This document shows, in pieces, positions 20,278 through 21,791 of a stretch of 21,791 bases of DNA. The notes under the pieces were generated by a model. That model did no database searches and was not told where the DNA came from. It was given only the letters and a program-made list of their open reading frames with translations. The stretch is taken from NCBI GenBank assembly GCA_046760445.1, contig JBHIEE010000039.1:1-21791 (forward strand), given 5' to 3'. Origin of the DNA: JBHIEE01 sp046760445 (GTDB taxonomy: Bacteria; Acidobacteriota; Aminicenantia; JdFR-78). Position numbers and translations under genes: made by a program. The stretch's first letter is position 1; each line of letters opens with the position of its first letter.

Positions 20278-21791
20278 ATGAGAAATAAAAAGATATTAAT
20301 TGTGGACTTTGAAGAGGAAAGTTTAAACTCCTTAGTAAGTTTCTTTCAGGCAAAAGGATTTCAAATTGTTACTGCTACAGATGGACTGTCTGGACTTGAG
20401 AAATTTGAAGCCGAAAAACCTGATTTAGTAATCTTAGAAGCGTTGCTTTCCAAACTTCACGGTTTTGATCTGTGTAACAAAATTACTTGTGAATATGACA
20501 GGAAGGTCCCGGTCGTAATAGTTACTGGAATTTATCGTGAAATGAGATTTAAAATTGAAGCTCTTCGTTCCTATGGTGCTTCAGCTTATTTCGAAAAGCC
20601 ATACCAAAAGGAAGAGTTACTTACTACTATCTTCAACCTATTAAAAGAAGAGAGAGAAGAAGAAATTGAAGAGGAATTACCTGAACCTACTTCTATTCTT
20701 GAAGTTATTTCAAAAAGAAAACCTGTTCCTGAGGAGCATATCAGCCCAGAAGAAATTCCCAAGAAAAAACCAGAAAAAGATCAATTGAAGCACCCACCCC
20801 TGGAATCAAAGGCTGAACTAAAGGAGGAAAAAATGAAAAAAGATGAAGATTTAGATAAAAAACTTGAAGAAACATTATCTAATCTGGACATTGATATTCT
20901 AAAAAAGCATAAACCAAGAAAAGAAAAGAAAGAAGAAGAAATCGAAGAGGAAATAGAAACCAAATTAGAAGATACTTTAGCTGAACTCGGTTTGGAACTT
21001 GAAAAGAAAAAACCGCCTAAACCAGCTAAAGAAAAAATTAAAAAAGAAAAAGAAAGAGAGCCTCTTCCTCGAATAGGAGAATATATTCTTTTAGAAAAAA
21101 TAGGTTCTGGAGGAATGGGAGAACTCTTCAAAGCAACAAGAAAAGGAGTAGAAGGATTTGAGAAAACAGTTGCCATAAAGAGAATTCACCCTCATTTAGT
21201 AGAAGAAAACGAAAAGGTTATTACTATGTTCATCGATGAAGCTAAACTTGCTGCTCAACTTTCTCACCCGAATATAGTCCATATTTATGATTTAGGGAAA
21301 ATTGATGGTTATTACTTTATTGCTATGGAATATATCTTGGGAAAAGACTTAGACGCTATGTTAAATGAACTGAAGAAACAAGATAAAAGAATGCCCTGCG
21401 AATATTCGGCTTTAATTGGAATAAAAATATGCCAGGCTCTGGATTATGCTCATCGAAAACATGACACTTCGGGAAAATCATTGGGGATTGTCCATCGAGA
21501 TGTCAGCCCCAAGAATATTCTGATTTCTTTTGAAGGAGAAGTGAAATTAACTGACTTTGGAGTGGCAAAAGCAGCCTCAAAAATTCATCAGACAATTCCC
21601 GGCGGTATTAAGGGTAAGATTCCCTATATGTCGCCAGAACAAGCACGCGGAGAAGAAATTGATCATAGATCCGATATTTTTTCTTTAGGTTCAGTTCTTT
21701 TTGAAATGGTTACTGGAGAGAAAGTTTTTTCAGGAGAGAGTGATGTCGTTATTCTGGATAAAGTTCGAAGAGGAGAAATCATTCCTCCTTC
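20278..21791 (+). CDS. Pseudo-receiver / serine-threonine protein kinase fusion (partial)
   Basis: The gene starts at ATG 20278 after AAGGAG and runs past the window end (at least 504 residues seen). Residues 1-125 form a receiver domain: KILIVDFEEES, then LVILEALLSKLHGFDL, with Glu54 where the phospho-acceptor Asp is expected, and YFEKPY with the conserved Lys. Residues about 130-265 are a Lys/Glu-rich linker. The Hanks-type kinase follows from about 267: glycine loop IGSGGMGELF, K301 in VAIKRI, HRDVSPKN with D408, DFG (D426) and YMSPEQARGEE. It appears catalytically complete so far. The receiver cannot be phosphorylated in the normal way and may act as a docking domain. It probably belongs to the Roadblock operon. 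Confidence 0.92.
   Translation, partial: MRNKKILIVDFEEESLNSLVSFFQAKGFQIVTATDGLSGLEKFEAEKPDLVILEALLSKLHGFDLCNKITCEYDRKVPVVIVTGIYREMRFKIEALRSYGASAYFEKPYQKEELLTTIFNLLKEEREEEIEEELPEPTSILEVISKRKPVPEEHISPEEIPKKKPEKDQLKHPPLESKAELKEEKMKKDEDLDKKLEETLSNLDIDILKKHKPRKEKKEEEIEEEIETKLEDTLAELGLELEKKKPPKPAKEKIKKEKEREPLPRIGEYILLEKIGSGGMGELFKATRKGVEGFEKTVAIKRIHPHLVEENEKVITMFIDEAKLAAQLSHPNIVHIYDLGKIDGYYFIAMEYILGKDLDAMLNELKKQDKRMPCEYSALIGIKICQALDYAHRKHDTSGKSLGIVHRDVSPKNILISFEGEVKLTDFGVAKAASKIHQTIPGGIKGKIPYMSPEQARGEEIDHRSDIFSLGSVLFEMVTGEKVFSGESDVVILDKVRRGEIIPP

Noticed and set aside
20781..21176. Minus-strand frame rich in Ser and Phe, 131 codons
   Set aside because: It is the antisense shadow of the Lys/Glu-rich linker of the kinase gene.

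Overview
The window is AT-rich bacterial chromosome. It opens with the 3' end of a 23S rRNA gene and a complete 5S rRNA, then carries about twenty protein genes, and it ends inside a serine/threonine kinase gene. Purine-rich Shine-Dalgarno sites, sigma70-like promoters and the gene content (glucosylglycerate synthesis, Na+-coupled transport, a radical SAM activase, many regulatory proteins) suggest a free-living, probably anaerobic bacterium from a little-cultured lineage. I cannot name the phylum from sequence alone; the rRNA would settle it.

Region 1 (1-3640): rRNA end; an overlapping gene pair for the compatible solute glucosylglycerate (phosphatase then synthase); nucleoside diphosphate kinase. 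Region 2 (3710-8444): on the minus strand a radical SAM activase-like protein and an NhaC-type Na+/H+ antiporter; on the plus strand the remnant of an iron-type alcohol dehydrogenase gene split by a repeat element, then a 32-residue membrane peptide coupled to a sodium/solute symporter.

Region 3 (8490-13886) is a self-contained regulatory module: a small secreted protein, a membrane-anchored TPR-CHAT caspase-like protease, a zinc-finger anti-sigma factor with one membrane segment, an ECF sigma factor and an unknown 121-residue protein. A nearly identical promoter-like element (CAAGTT, 15 bases, GACTAA) stands before three of these genes: the secreted protein, the anti-sigma factor and the unknown protein. 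The gene set resembles the TPR-CHAT/ECF sigma/anti-sigma part of the type III-E CRISPR 'Craspase' system, but no CRISPR or effector is present and the protease looks extracytoplasmic. A protease-triggered sigma pathway is my inference.

Region 4 (14032-21791): a response regulator with an HD-GYP c-di-GMP phosphodiesterase domain, then a tightly packed operon with five Roadblock/LC7-like proteins, one MglA-type small GTPase, a protein sharing an unrecognised N-terminal segment with one of the Roadblock proteins, an unknown protein with a possible helix-turn-helix, two tiny ORFs, and finally a kinase fused to a receiver domain whose phospho-acceptor Asp is Glu. This looks like a GTPase switch for polarity, motility or surface behaviour, with more Roadblock paralogs than a simple mglAB pair.

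A dispersed repeat family of about 200-300 bp occurs in four places (541-679 truncated and inverted, 2901-3202, 6470-6728, 15232-15431). It has imperfect terminal inverted repeats and a large AT-rich hairpin core in three of the copies; one copy visibly interrupts a gene, so it appears to be mobile or to have been mobile.
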